Origin: Paratissierella segnis
GTDB lineage: Bacteria > Bacillota > Clostridia > Tissierellales > Tissierellaceae
Direction of reading: 5' to 3'
DNA length: 64,000 bases
Assembly: GCF_014385195.1 (NCBI RefSeq)
Contig: NZ_JACRTG010000012.1
Coordinates: 1-64,000 of the forward strand
Position 1 is the first letter of the stretch; each line of letters starts with the position of its first letter. Position numbers and translations under genes: made by a program. Positions 7,239 through 15,588 of the stretch are shown here, one piece after another. The notes under the pieces are model-generated. The model made no database searches. It saw nothing but the letters and a program-made list of their open reading frames with translations, and was not told where the DNA came from.

Positions 7239-10200
7239 ATGAAGAAAGGTTTATCATTAGTACTTGTACTTGCAATGGTACTAGGATGTTTCAGCTTCGT
7301 TTCGGCAGCATCATATAGTGATGTAGCTGGCACTTCATACGAAGAAGCTGTAGCTAGACTAAGCCTATTAGAAATCTTAACAGGCTATAAAGATGGAACA
7401 TTCAAACCTGAAGACCAAATAACTAGAGCAGAATTTGCTGCTGTAGCAGTAAGAGCTAAGGGCTTAGAAGCAACAGCTCAAGCTTCCAAAGGCTTACCAA
7501 CTGGTTTTTCAGATGTTCCGGGAACTCATTGGGCATCAGGATATGTAGGAACTGCTGCTAAAATGGGTATTGTTAACGGTGTTGGCAATGGGCAATTCGC
7601 TCCGGCTGCTCCAGTTAAATACGAAGAAGCTATTACAATGATAGTTAGAGCATTGGGCTATGAACCATCAGCTCAAGTTAGAGGCGGATATCCATACGGA
7701 TACCTAATCGTAGCTAACGAAAATGGTTTACTTGATGACGTTAAAGGAACTCAAGGAGCTCCGGCTCTTAGAGGAGAAGTAGCTCAAATAGTTGACAATG
7801 CATTAGAAATCCCAATGATGGTTCAAGTAGGATATGGTACTGACACTAAATGGGTTGTATCAGGTTCTAAAGAACATGGTGGAGACGAAAGATATTTATT
7901 AGATGACATGGGATTTGATTCAGTAAAAGGTAGAGTTACATCAGTAAATACTAAGACAAACAAAATAACAGTTGAACCAGAAGATGATGACAAGGTAGTT
8001 ATAGAAGTAGCAGATGACTTTGACTTCTACTCAGTAGAAGGCTTAATAACTAAATTCTGGTACAAAAATGACAAACTTGTAGTTTATGTAGTAAAAGATG
8101 AAGCTAAATTCGACGCAGCTGAATATGATGAAGACGAAAAAGAATTAGCATTAGTTACAGAAGATGAAAATTATGAAATATCAAAAGATGCAATTTTAAG
8201 AGTAGACGGCGACAAGGTTAAAGCCGCTGATTTTGAAGCAGATTATGCTAAAATAGTTCTTAACGATGATGATGAAGTAGTATTCGCAGAAGGCTATACA
8301 CTTGACGGTTACGTAGTAGTCGACGAAGTTAAGGATGATGAAATTGCGGGTTATGGTGATGAAGAATTAGATGTTGAAGATTTCCTAATAGTAAAAGAAG
8401 GAAAAACTATTGCATCAAAAGATTTAGAAGATGGCGAAGTTGTATTCTACAACAATAGTGAAGACTTTGCTGTAGTAGCTACTGCAAGCAAAACTGGGAA
8501 AATCGATAGAGTTTACTCAGACGGTTTCAGATTTGAAGGCAAAACTTATAACTTTGACAATGTAAAATATTTCGACGGAAAGAACTTAAATGATGTTGAT
8601 GAAGATATTTTAGACGAAGTTGTTGAAGATGAAGACGAAATAGAAGCAATCTTTAACTTCAAAAACAAAGTAGCAGTTTTAAAAGGTGAAGACAAAGACC
8701 CAGATGCTAGCTCATTCTACGCAGTATTAACAGAAGCTGCTGGTCGTACAACAGGTAGAAGAGGAGATATCTTCCTATCATTAGATGTAAGAGGAGCAGA
8801 TGGTACTAAGAAAGCATATGATTTAGATTTTGATGTATTAGATGATAGTGAATTATTAAAAGAAAATACAACAAAAGAAGATTTTAATAAGGTTGAAAAT
8901 ATAGAAGATTTATTAAAATTGCTAGATCTTAGCAAAAATAGGGCATTAGCAGAAAAAGGCGACGTTATCAAAGTTAAAGTAGATAAAGATGGTGACGTAA
9001 CAGAAATTAGTGTACCAGAAAGAGACAAAATTACTTCAGATTTTAAGATTACAAAGACTTATGTTAATGGTGATGGAGTAGATTATAAAGCAACTCCAAG
9101 CACAGTTGTATTCTACGATAGCACTAAGAAAGCTATTAAAATTGGTGATATTGACGATGAATTTGAAGTAGTTAAAAAAGAAGGGTTCGTATACTATGAA
9201 GCTGGTAAAGCAGTTGCTTTAGTATCGGAAACAGACGCAGATGCTGATACCAAGACTGTAGTTGGTCTATTAACTAGAGTTAAAAAACTAAGTAGTGGTG
9301 CTCACGAATTCGGAGTTAAGGTAGCAGGGAAATCAGGTACTCAATATTATGTAACTGAAAAAGACAGCTATAAACTTCCAGACGGTATAAAAGTTGGAAC
9401 TAAAAATGTAATAGTAGTATTAACAGTAGGAGAAAAATCAGATAAAGTAAGAGATATTAAATTTGCAGATAACTTTGTTAGTGATGTTACTATCGGATCA
9501 TATAGCGGTAAAAAACTTACTATCAAAGATAGTGATGATGAATATGCATTCTCAGACGATTACAAGATATTTGATGCTACTGATGATTATGCGGAAGTAA
9601 AGAGTGTAAGGGATATAGTAGGCAAGAAGGTTACGCTATACTTAGATGGTAAGAGTGATTACTATGTAAGTTATGCGATAGTAGGCGAAACTGGTAAAGC
9701 TGAAGAAGTAAAAGGTTTAATAACTTATATTAATGCTGCTGGAACAGCATTCGCAGTTGATGGAGAAATCTACTCAACAAATAAAGATACAGTTGTTAAA
9801 GATGCAGCTGGAAAAGTTATTGGATTAGGCGATGCTTCAGTATTAGTTGAAGGTGACGTAGTAGACGTAAAAGATAATGTAATCACTCGTAAAGTTTCTG
9901 TAGTAGCAGAAGCAGCAAAAGTAGAAGCTTTAATTAAAGGTTTACCAGCAACAGTAACTATTACAGATGAAGCTAAAATTGCAGAAGCAAGAACAGCTTA
10001 TAAAGCGTTAAATGAATATGGAAAAGCAATAGTTGATGGTGCAACAACAAACAATACTGCTTTATTGGAAACTAAAGAAGCAGCTTTAGTAGATGCGTTA
10101 ATTGATGACATTAATACAACTACTCCAGAAGCAGCTAAAGTAGCTAAAGCAAGAGCAGCATTCGATGCATTAACTACAGGAGCAAAAGGAAAAGTAACAT

Positions 10201-10790
10201 CAGCTAAGAAGACAACATTAGAAGGTTATGAAGCAGCAGAAGTAGCAGCTCCAGTAATAGCTAAGATAAAAGATTTACCAGCAGCTGGAACAGTTAAATT
10301 AACTGATAAGGCAGCAATCAATGAAGCAAGAGCAGCTTATGATGCATTATCAGGAGCAGCAAAAGCTAAAGTTGATGCAGAAACTACTAACAATACAGCT
10401 AAATTAATAGCAGCTGAAGATGAGTTAAAAACACTAGAAGATACATTAGCAGCTAATAAAAAAGATGTAGCAGATGCAAAAGCTGCTTTAACAACATTAC
10501 CATTTGATAGTACAGATAAAGAAAATACTACAACACCTAAGATAGTTTTACCAACAGCAGCTAAAGGTGAAACATATGCATTTAAAGTAGAAACAACAGA
10601 TGCATTAGCAGGTGGAGGTCAAGCGGTAATCACAGCTTCAAATGCAACAATTACTAGAGACTCTGCAGAAGAGTTCACATTTGAAATTGAAGTAACTATT
10701 TCTAAAGGAACAGGCGAAACAAAAGCTGAAGATAAAGTAGTATTTGTAGTAACAGTTCCAACAGGATTATCAAATGTAACAGTAAAATAA
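7239..10790 (+). CDS. S-layer protein with N-terminal SLH domains
   Basis: A 1183-residue secreted protein: signal peptide (MKKGLSLVLVLAMVLGCFSFVSAA), three SLH domains within about residues 25-195 (GYKDGTFKPEDQITRAEF; HWASGYVGTAAKMGIV; GEVAQIVDNAL), then a long acidic body rich in D, E, K and V with few aromatic residues. Two helical repeats follow at about 890-1060 (TDEAKIAEARTAYKALNEYG, TDKAAINEARAAYDALSG) and a final beta domain ending FVVTVPTG. A strong ribosome site and long leader suggest high expression; it is probably the main S-layer subunit. Residues from about 831 onward may be a phage-supplied tail: CTTATATT at 9724-9731 recurs in frame at 50623-50630, where a homologous tail begins. 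Confidence 0.93.
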   Translation: MKKGLSLVLVLAMVLGCFSFVSAASYSDVAGTSYEEAVARLSLLEILTGYKDGTFKPEDQITRAEFAAVAVRAKGLEATAQASKGLPTGFSDVPGTHWASGYVGTAAKMGIVNGVGNGQFAPAAPVKYEEAITMIVRALGYEPSAQVRGGYPYGYLIVANENGLLDDVKGTQGAPALRGEVAQIVDNALEIPMMVQVGYGTDTKWVVSGSKEHGGDERYLLDDMGFDSVKGRVTSVNTKTNKITVEPEDDDKVVIEVADDFDFYSVEGLITKFWYKNDKLVVYVVKDEAKFDAAEYDEDEKELALVTEDENYEISKDAILRVDGDKVKAADFEADYAKIVLNDDDEVVFAEGYTLDGYVVVDEVKDDEIAGYGDEELDVEDFLIVKEGKTIASKDLEDGEVVFYNNSEDFAVVATASKTGKIDRVYSDGFRFEGKTYNFDNVKYFDGKNLNDVDEDILDEVVEDEDEIEAIFNFKNKVAVLKGEDKDPDASSFYAVLTEAAGRTTGRRGDIFLSLDVRGADGTKKAYDLDFDVLDDSELLKENTTKEDFNKVENIEDLLKLLDLSKNRALAEKGDVIKVKVDKDGDVTEISVPERDKITSDFKITKTYVNGDGVDYKATPSTVVFYDSTKKAIKIGDIDDEFEVVKKEGFVYYEAGKAVALVSETDADADTKTVVGLLTRVKKLSSGAHEFGVKVAGKSGTQYYVTEKDSYKLPDGIKVGTKNVIVVLTVGEKSDKVRDIKFADNFVSDVTIGSYSGKKLTIKDSDDEYAFSDDYKIFDATDDYAEVKSVRDIVGKKVTLYLDGKSDYYVSYAIVGETGKAEEVKGLITYINAAGTAFAVDGEIYSTNKDTVVKDAAGKVIGLGDASVLVEGDVVDVKDNVITRKVSVVAEAAKVEALIKGLPATVTITDEAKIAEARTAYKALNEYGKAIVDGATTNNTALLETKEAALVDALIDDINTTTPEAAKVAKARAAFDALTTGAKGKVTSAKKTTLEGYEAAEVAAPVIAKIKDLPAAGTVKLTDKAAINEARAAYDALSGAAKAKVDAETTNNTAKLIAAEDELKTLEDTLAANKKDVADAKAALTTLPFDSTDKENTTTPKIVLPTAAKGETYAFKVETTDALAGGGQAVITASNATITRDSAEEFTFEIEVTISKGTGETKAEDKVVFVVTVPTGLSNVTVK
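9724..9731. other. Candidate attL core inside the S-layer gene
   Basis: CTTATATT, codons ACT TAT ATT of the S-layer gene. The same 8 bases in the same reading phase occur at 50623-50630, where the orphan S-layer tail begins, and 13 of 16 bases match when extended rightward. This is proposed as a crossover site; no experiment or comparison supports it yet. Confidence 0.4.
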
Positions 10791-10808
10791 TCAACAGAAA
10801 TAAACATT

Positions 10809-10873
10809 GAGAACCTAACCGTTCTCTAAGATAAAGAAGGACCCCAGCGGAGAAATCCAAAGGGGTTCTTTTT
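10809..10873 (+). terminator. Double terminator of the S-layer gene
   Basis: The first hairpin is GAGAAC/GTTCTC (10809-10826). The second has an ACCCC/GGGGT stem enclosing GGA-GAAA-TCC and is followed by TTCTTTTT (10841-10873). The 34 bases at 10840-10873 are identical to 52000-52033 after the orphan S-layer tail. Confidence 0.88.
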
Positions 10874-10914
10874 ATGTCTTTATGTGGTAGGTTATTAATC
10901 TAATGTTGTTAAAT

Positions 10915-10980
10915 GGCACCCTAATAGACTTGCCTCATAGGATATGTGATGAGCTTGTCTGCTGGGGTGCTTATTTATTT
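10915..10980. terminator. Long imperfect hairpin between convergent genes
   Basis: GGCACCC pairs with GGGTGC, and the inner segments AGAC-TTGC-CTCAT and ATGAG-CTTG-TCT are also complementary, giving a stem-loop of about 56 nt followed by TTATTTATTTT. It lies between the rightward S-layer gene and the leftward immunity operon and probably ends transcription of one or both. Confidence 0.6.
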
Positions 10981-11016
10981 TAAAGAAAAAGGACTATGCC
11001 TTAGTTAGCATAATCC

Positions 11017-11331
11017 TTAGAAAGGTGGATTGTTTAGGAACTCACTTTCCGCTTCTTCCATTTCAATTAAGTTTTTAGCATCTTTCCAATCTTTTAATAA
11101 GCCCTCTTCAAAGAAGGTGGTCGGCATTCCACATTTTTCACAATACCGAGCATCACTATCATTTTTATGGTATTCTACATAATCGGGGTTGTTTCCATTT
11201 GGATCAACTATAGTTTCACCAAGGCAGTAATTATAGAGCCTAAGGCCACAGATTTTGCAGTATTCAGCTTTAGAGCTATAAACTTCATTCCCACATCTAG
11301 GGCAAATTTCAACTCTCATATCATCATCCAT
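11017..11331 (-). CDS. Double zinc-ribbon protein
   Basis: About 104 residues with two zinc ribbons: CPRCGNEVYSSKAEYCKICG, and a second one around YNYCLGE..ARYCEKCG. The arrangement and spacing closely copy the C-terminal ribbons of the ImmA-like protein encoded just upstream (CPVC..CKICGTPLYNTCL..CPNCG), so one probably arose from the other by duplication. I chose the ATG at 11331 because GGAG lies five bases before it, just after the stop codon of the ImmA gene; the longer frame from 11373 would overlap that gene. The function is unknown; a role as partner or modulator of the ImmA protein is inferred from context. Confidence 0.75.
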   Translation of the reverse strand: MDDDMRVEICPRCGNEVYSSKAEYCKICGLRLYNYCLGETIVDPNGNNPDYVEYHKNDSDARYCEKCGMPTTFFEEGLLKDWKDAKNLIEMEEAESEFLNNPPF

Positions 11332-11344
11332 TTTAACTCCATCA

Positions 11345-12718
11345 TCATAAATCATAATAATAGCACCCCACATTCGTTATAATAGTTTGTCCATATTCTT
11401 TAATGCACTCCATAAGTAAATTTTGATGATTCAATATAATATCTGCAGACATAGCATTTGCTGCAAATACAATAAAAGAACCTTCATCTCTAATTGCTTT
11501 ACTACCATCTAAAGCTGTATAAAGCTCTAAATCTCTTTTAAAATAATATACTGTAGCAATGATATAATTCCAGTATTCATATTCAATATAGTCCTCATAT
11601 TTACCATTTTCAAAAGTGAGGAGGTCTGGTATTTGAACTTCTTTTAAATTATCAAATATATTTAATTCCTGAAACTTAGTAGTTTCACCACAGTTAGGGC
11701 AGTATCTACAAGCACCAGATACTTTTGTATTTTCACTTAAACAAGTATTGTATAATGGTGTGCCACAAATTTTGCAATATGTAGCATCTTCATCAAAGTC
11801 TTGATTTTTACACACAGGACAATATAAAACTCTTTTGTTATTATCAACCTCTATATACGGATAATATTTACCCTCTAGGTTTTCAGGCCAACCTATCCAC
11901 ACCCCATTTACAGGTAAGTTTTTAAATGGATAATCCCATTCAGGTACTGTATTTCCACAAACATGACAAAACTTTTGATTCTCATCTGTTATGTAAGCAT
12001 TACAATTCCTGCAAATTCTACAGATTTTATAAAACTCATCATAAAGATAACTGCCATTAAACTTATATATCCCATTAGCAATAGACTGTAGAACTCTATG
12101 CTTAAAGAAGAAATCATAAAAGTTTCTAACAAGCTTTCTTTCTAAATCTACAAATTGGGGTCTAAAGTTGTTTAAATACCCTTCACATTTTTCAGCAGAT
12201 TCTTGAGAAATATTACATATGAAGGCGATGTCCTGGCTATCTTTAATACCATATAAATTAAGAACAACATGGGGTGATAATAGAATACCAGCGAACCAAT
12301 GGGCTTCTACTTCTAATACCCCATATTGTTCTTGAGTTAGGCCACCTCTATTTAAGGCTGTTTCTTCATAATAAACAAGATGGCCTAAAACTATATGGCC
12401 AATTTCATGAGCTATAGTCCAGCGAATACGGTCCATAGAAAAACTATCATCATAGACAATTATATAATCATTCGTTCCTCGTTGAATTTTAGTTGCAGCT
12501 TCTGCACCGTTTCTTTTTAAATTAAATGGGTCTTCCACGCCAGTATTTATTTTCAATTCAGTCCAACTTAAAAGGTGCCAATTATCTTCAAATCTTTTTA
12601 TTATCTTAAAAGGGTCTATTGGAAATTCTTTTACATCTAATTCAAGCAAAAATTCATAGGCTCTTTTTGTGGCACGCTTAAAATTTGGCTTACTTGGAAT
12701 TTTTCTTTTTCTTTGCAT
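11345..12718 (-). CDS. immA: ImmA/IrrE metallopeptidase with C-terminal zinc ribbons
   Basis: A 457-residue protein. The N-terminal ImmA/IrrE domain carries the zinc protease motif HEIGH at 104-108 and a third ligand Glu138 in EVEAHWFAGILL. In ICEBs1 and related phages ImmA cleaves the partner repressor ImmR to start induction; the repressor gene here lies directly upstream with a 29-base overlap, which fits. Unusually, the protein continues for about 220 residues with several zinc ribbons (CRNC..CHVCG; CPVC..CKICG; CPNCG). These may sense DNA, a protein or metal state. Ordinary ImmA proteins are much shorter and lack them. Confidence 0.85.
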   Translation of the reverse strand: MQRKRKIPSKPNFKRATKRAYEFLLELDVKEFPIDPFKIIKRFEDNWHLLSWTELKINTGVEDPFNLKRNGAEAATKIQRGTNDYIIVYDDSFSMDRIRWTIAHEIGHIVLGHLVYYEETALNRGGLTQEQYGVLEVEAHWFAGILLSPHVVLNLYGIKDSQDIAFICNISQESAEKCEGYLNNFRPQFVDLERKLVRNFYDFFFKHRVLQSIANGIYKFNGSYLYDEFYKICRICRNCNAYITDENQKFCHVCGNTVPEWDYPFKNLPVNGVWIGWPENLEGKYYPYIEVDNNKRVLYCPVCKNQDFDEDATYCKICGTPLYNTCLSENTKVSGACRYCPNCGETTKFQELNIFDNLKEVQIPDLLTFENGKYEDYIEYEYWNYIIATVYYFKRDLELYTALDGSKAIRDEGSFIVFAANAMSADIILNHQNLLMECIKEYGQTIITNVGCYYYDL

Positions 12719-13094
12719 GAGCTAAGAACATCTCCATTTGATCTACTAAATCATCATAATCTTTCTCTTCAAGATCAGAATTCCTGGCTAACCCATCTAC
12801 TATCTTTTGAACAGTTTCTTGCTGCTTCTCTGTTTTTAAATCTGGAAAAACCCTTGCAATTAAGGGAACATTTTCATCATCATCAATATATCCTGCTATG
12901 CGAAGCATTTCTTCTTGGGGAACACCTAATGCATCTGCAATAGAACTTAGAACAGGTGCAGAAGGATTTTGTCTTTCACCAATTTCAATTCTATGAACTT
13001 CCGTATGACTTATGTCAGCCTCAGTGGCAAGCCTTCTTTTTGACCAGCCTTTTGCTTCTCGGCGTTCTTTTATAAACTCACCTAAAGTAGTCAT
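12690..13094 (-). CDS. Phage repressor, XRE-type HTH (ImmR-like)
   Basis: 134 residues, with a clear N-terminal helix-turn-helix (LGEFIKERREAKGWSKRRLA..ISHTEVHRIEIGERQ) and a C-terminal helical region ending AHAKKKKNSK. Start: ATG at 13094, preceded by GGAGGTG; the longer frame to 13178 runs through the promoter. It is expected to hold the prophage silent by binding the palindrome at 13132-13147 and to be removed by the ImmA-like protease encoded next in the operon. Confidence 0.88.
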   Translation of the reverse strand: MTTLGEFIKERREAKGWSKRRLATEADISHTEVHRIEIGERQNPSAPVLSSIADALGVPQEEMLRIAGYIDDDENVPLIARVFPDLKTEKQQETVQKIVDGLARNSDLEEKDYDDLVDQMEMFLAHAKKKKNSK

Positions 13095-13131
13095 TGATAA
13101 CACCTCCAATATTTCAATTATTAAACTATAG

Positions 13132-13147
13132 ACAATATATATATTGT
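13132..13147. promoter_or_regulatory. Operator palindrome
   Basis: ACAATATATATATTGT is a perfect 16-bp palindrome in the divergent control region, just downstream of the leftward promoter start point and flanked by two ACTATAG direct repeats. It is the best candidate binding site for the phage repressor. Confidence 0.65.
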
Positions 13148-13156
13148 GTTGACTAT

Positions 13157-13185
13157 AGTATATCATTAGTGTAACCAAAAGGCAA
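13157..13185 (-). promoter_or_regulatory. Leftward immunity promoter
   Basis: On the minus strand, TTGCCT, a 17-base spacer and TATACT. Transcription would begin beside the palindromic operator, which suggests autoregulation. Confidence 0.65.
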
Positions 13186-13211
13186 CAAAAATATAATTAT
13201 TGAACTTTATA

Positions 13212-13240
13212 TTGACATGGCACTTTAAGGGTGATATGAT
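13212..13240 (+). promoter_or_regulatory. Rightward early promoter
   Basis: TTGACA, a 17-base spacer and TATGAT, 48 bases before the Cro-like gene. It should drive the replication operon when the repressor is gone. Confidence 0.75.
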
Positions 13241-13287
13241 TTATTCAATGGAACTGAAAAGCACAATAAGGAAAAGAGGTGAAATAA

Positions 13288-13521
13288 ATGGTGCCAAACA
13301 GAGAGTATTTATTAGAGCTAGTTAGGGATAGAGATTGGTCTGGAAGTGAATTAGCTAGAAGAATGGGAATATCAAGATCAGAAGCAAATCGATTATTAAA
13401 TGGAGAAAGGGTAGGAGGTAAAAAAACCATTGGTGGATTAATAAAAGCTTTTCCAGAGGAACCATTAGAGAAGCTTTTTATTTTTCCAAGCATGGAACCT
13501 AAAAACACCAATAATAAATAA
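13288..13521 (+). CDS. Cro-like HTH protein
   Basis: 77 residues with a helix-turn-helix (DWSGSELARRMGISRSEANRLLNGE) and a short tail. It is the first gene of the early rightward transcript, opposite the repressor, which is the classic place for a Cro-type regulator that closes down the immunity promoter. AGAGGTGAAA precedes the ATG. Confidence 0.8.
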   Translation: MVPNREYLLELVRDRDWSGSELARRMGISRSEANRLLNGERVGGKKTIGGLIKAFPEEPLEKLFIFPSMEPKNTNNK

Positions 13522-13590
13522 ATAGAAACAATAAGTTGATAGTGGCTGCAAAAGTCAAGATATTAGAACTAGAGAAAGGAGAGGAAGAGA

Positions 13591-13872
13591 ATGAGCAAAA
13601 TCAAACTGGCACTAGATGTGGTGGAGGATCTACGAAGTCTTGCAGATAGTATTGAAACTTTGGCAGGTACAGTAGAAGGAAATAAACCTAAAGAAAAGGT
13701 GGAAGTTAATCTACCAACTTTAGAGGAAGTCAGAGCAAAGTTAGCTTCTCTATCTAAAGCTGGAAAGCAAGCACAGGTAAGAGAGCTTATTACAGGCTTT
13801 GGAGTTAAGAAGTTATCTGACATACCAAGAGAAAAATACCCAGAATTATTAAAGAAAGCTGAGGTGATGTAA
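13591..13872 (+). CDS. Small phage early protein, unknown function
   Basis: 93 residues, lysine-rich and probably mostly helical (VVEDLRSLADSIETLAGTVEG; TLEEVRAKLASLSKAGKQAQVRELI). A good ribosome site (AAAGGAGAGG) precedes it, and its stop overlaps the start of the DUF2800 gene by one base, so the two are co-translated. I do not recognise a functional family. Similar small genes precede DUF2800 in related phages, so a role with the replication or recombination proteins is likely but inferred. Confidence 0.75.
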   Translation: MSKIKLALDVVEDLRSLADSIETLAGTVEGNKPKEKVEVNLPTLEEVRAKLASLSKAGKQAQVRELITGFGVKKLSDIPREKYPELLKKAEVM

Positions 13873-15032
13873 TGGGAGAACACGCTCTACTCTCTGCTTC
13901 ATCGGCTCACAGGTGGCTTAAGTGCAGCCCTAGTGTAAGGCTTGAAGAAGAGGTGGAAGATAGCACAAGCATTTATGCAAAGGAAGGAACTTTTATGCAT
14001 GAATTAGGAGAGTTACATCTTAAACTTTTTCTAGATGATATTACAAAGGCAGAGTTCAATAAGAGACTAAAAGAAATGAAGCAAAATGACTTTTATACAG
14101 ATGAGATAGAAAAAGCAGTAGAGATTTATGTAGATGCAGTAATTGAAAAGATTAATGAGGCAAGAGCTATTAGTCCTGATCCATTGATTCTCATAGAAGA
14201 AAGATTAGATTATAGCCCTTGGGTTAAAGAAGGATTTGGAACAGGAGATGTTCTTATTATTGCAGATGGAATTATTGAAGTTATTGATTTAAAAGGTGGC
14301 AAAGGAGTAGCGGTATCAGCAATAGCAAATCCCCAAATGCGTCTATATGCCTTAGGTGCAATTAACGGATTTGGAATGCTCTATGATACCCAGAAAGTTA
14401 GAATGACCATTATCCAACCAAGACTTGATAACATCTCCAGCGATGAAATGGAAGTAGAAGAACTTATACATTGGGGGAATAAAACAGTAAAGCCAAAGGC
14501 TGATGAAGCCTGGAAGGGAGAAGGTAAATTCAAGGTAGGAGAGCATTGTAGATTTTGTAAGGTGAAAGCCATATGCCGTTCAAGGGCAGAAGAGAATATG
14601 AAGTTAGCTTGTATGGATTTTAAGCCACCGCCACTTCTTATAGATGAAGAAATTGTAGAAGTACTAAATCAAATAGATGAGTTAACAAAATGGGCTAAGG
14701 ATGTAGAAGCATATGCATTCAGCCAAGCAGTAAATGAAGGCAAAGAGTGGCCTGGATTTAAGCTGGTAGAGGGAAGAAGTTCGAGAAAGTATTCAGATGA
14801 AGATAAAGTTGCCAAAGCTTTACTTGCTGCAGGTTATTCAGAGGATAGGATATTTTCAAAATCTCTAATAAGCCTTACCAAGCTTGAAAAGAAATTAGGA
14901 AAGAAAGTATTTGAAGAAACCTTAGGAGATTTAATAATCAAACCTCCTGGAAAACTTCAGTTAGTTCCAGAGGAAGATAAAAGGCCTGCTCTAAGAAGCA
15001 GTGCAGAAATAGATTTTAAAAAGGAGATGTAA
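13872..15032 (+). CDS. DUF2800 family, Cas4/RecB-like nuclease fold
   Basis: 386 residues starting MGEHALLSASSAHRWLKCSPS, the hallmark of DUF2800. Acidic and lysine residues of a PD-(D/E)XK core are visible (GTGDVLIIADGIIEVIDLKGGKG) and a cysteine cluster near the middle (HCRFCKVKAICRSRAEE) resembles the iron-sulfur ligands of Cas4/AddB-type nucleases. It is probably a phage recombination or end-processing nuclease acting with the DUF2815 protein encoded four bases downstream. Confidence 0.85.
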   Translation: MGEHALLSASSAHRWLKCSPSVRLEEEVEDSTSIYAKEGTFMHELGELHLKLFLDDITKAEFNKRLKEMKQNDFYTDEIEKAVEIYVDAVIEKINEARAISPDPLILIEERLDYSPWVKEGFGTGDVLIIADGIIEVIDLKGGKGVAVSAIANPQMRLYALGAINGFGMLYDTQKVRMTIIQPRLDNISSDEMEVEELIHWGNKTVKPKADEAWKGEGKFKVGEHCRFCKVKAICRSRAEENMKLACMDFKPPPLLIDEEIVEVLNQIDELTKWAKDVEAYAFSQAVNEGKEWPGFKLVEGRSSRKYSDEDKVAKALLAAGYSEDRIFSKSLISLTKLEKKLGKKVFEETLGDLIIKPPGKLQLVPEEDKRPALRSSAEIDFKKEM

Positions 15033-15036
15033 TGAT

Positions 15037-15582
15037 ATGAGTACAAAAGTGATTACAGGAAAGGCATTATTAAGTTATGAACATTTACTGACACCTCAAG
15101 CAGGAATAGGAGGAGGGGAACCTAAGTATTCGGTTTCATTAGTAATACCAAAGAATGATAAAAAGACAATAGAAAAAATAGAAAAGGCAGTTCAAGAAGC
15201 TATAAAAGAAGGAGTAACAAGGTTTGGAGCTAAGTTTGGAAAAGGTGCTAACTTTAGAACACCTTTAAGGGATGGAGATTTAGATAAACCAGATGACCCA
15301 TCATATAAAGACAGTTACTTTTTAAATGTAAACTCTAAAACAAAACCTGGAATAGTAGATAGAGATTTAAATCCAATATTAGACCCAACAGAAATTTATT
15401 CAGGTTGCTTTGGAAGGGCCAGTATAGTTGCATTCCCATATTCAGTTAATGGTTCTACTGGTGTGAGCTTTGCACTTCACAATGTCCAAAAGCTAGAAGA
15501 TGGGGAACCCCTAGGCGGTAAGGCAAGACCTGAAGATGATTTTGAAGCTATAGATAATGACTTTGATGATATTTTAGGATAA
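15037..15582 (+). CDS. DUF2815, probable ssDNA-binding protein
   Basis: 181 residues with the DUF2815 pattern (KVITGKALLSYEHLLTPQA; KYSVSLVIPKNDKKTIEKIEKA) and an acidic tail (EAIDNDFDDILG), a common trait of single-strand DNA-binding proteins that recruit partners through the C-terminus. It lies between the nuclease-like gene and the DNA polymerase, which supports a replication or recombination role. AAGGAGATG precedes the start. Confidence 0.82.
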   Translation: MSTKVITGKALLSYEHLLTPQAGIGGGEPKYSVSLVIPKNDKKTIEKIEKAVQEAIKEGVTRFGAKFGKGANFRTPLRDGDLDKPDDPSYKDSYFLNVNSKTKPGIVDRDLNPILDPTEIYSGCFGRASIVAFPYSVNGSTGVSFALHNVQKLEDGEPLGGKARPEDDFEAIDNDFDDILG

Positions 15583-15588
15583 TGCCTT

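Noticed and set aside
13542..13665. Small frame (GTG start) before the 13591 gene
   Set aside because: No ribosome site and most of its length overlaps the better supported gene in another frame.
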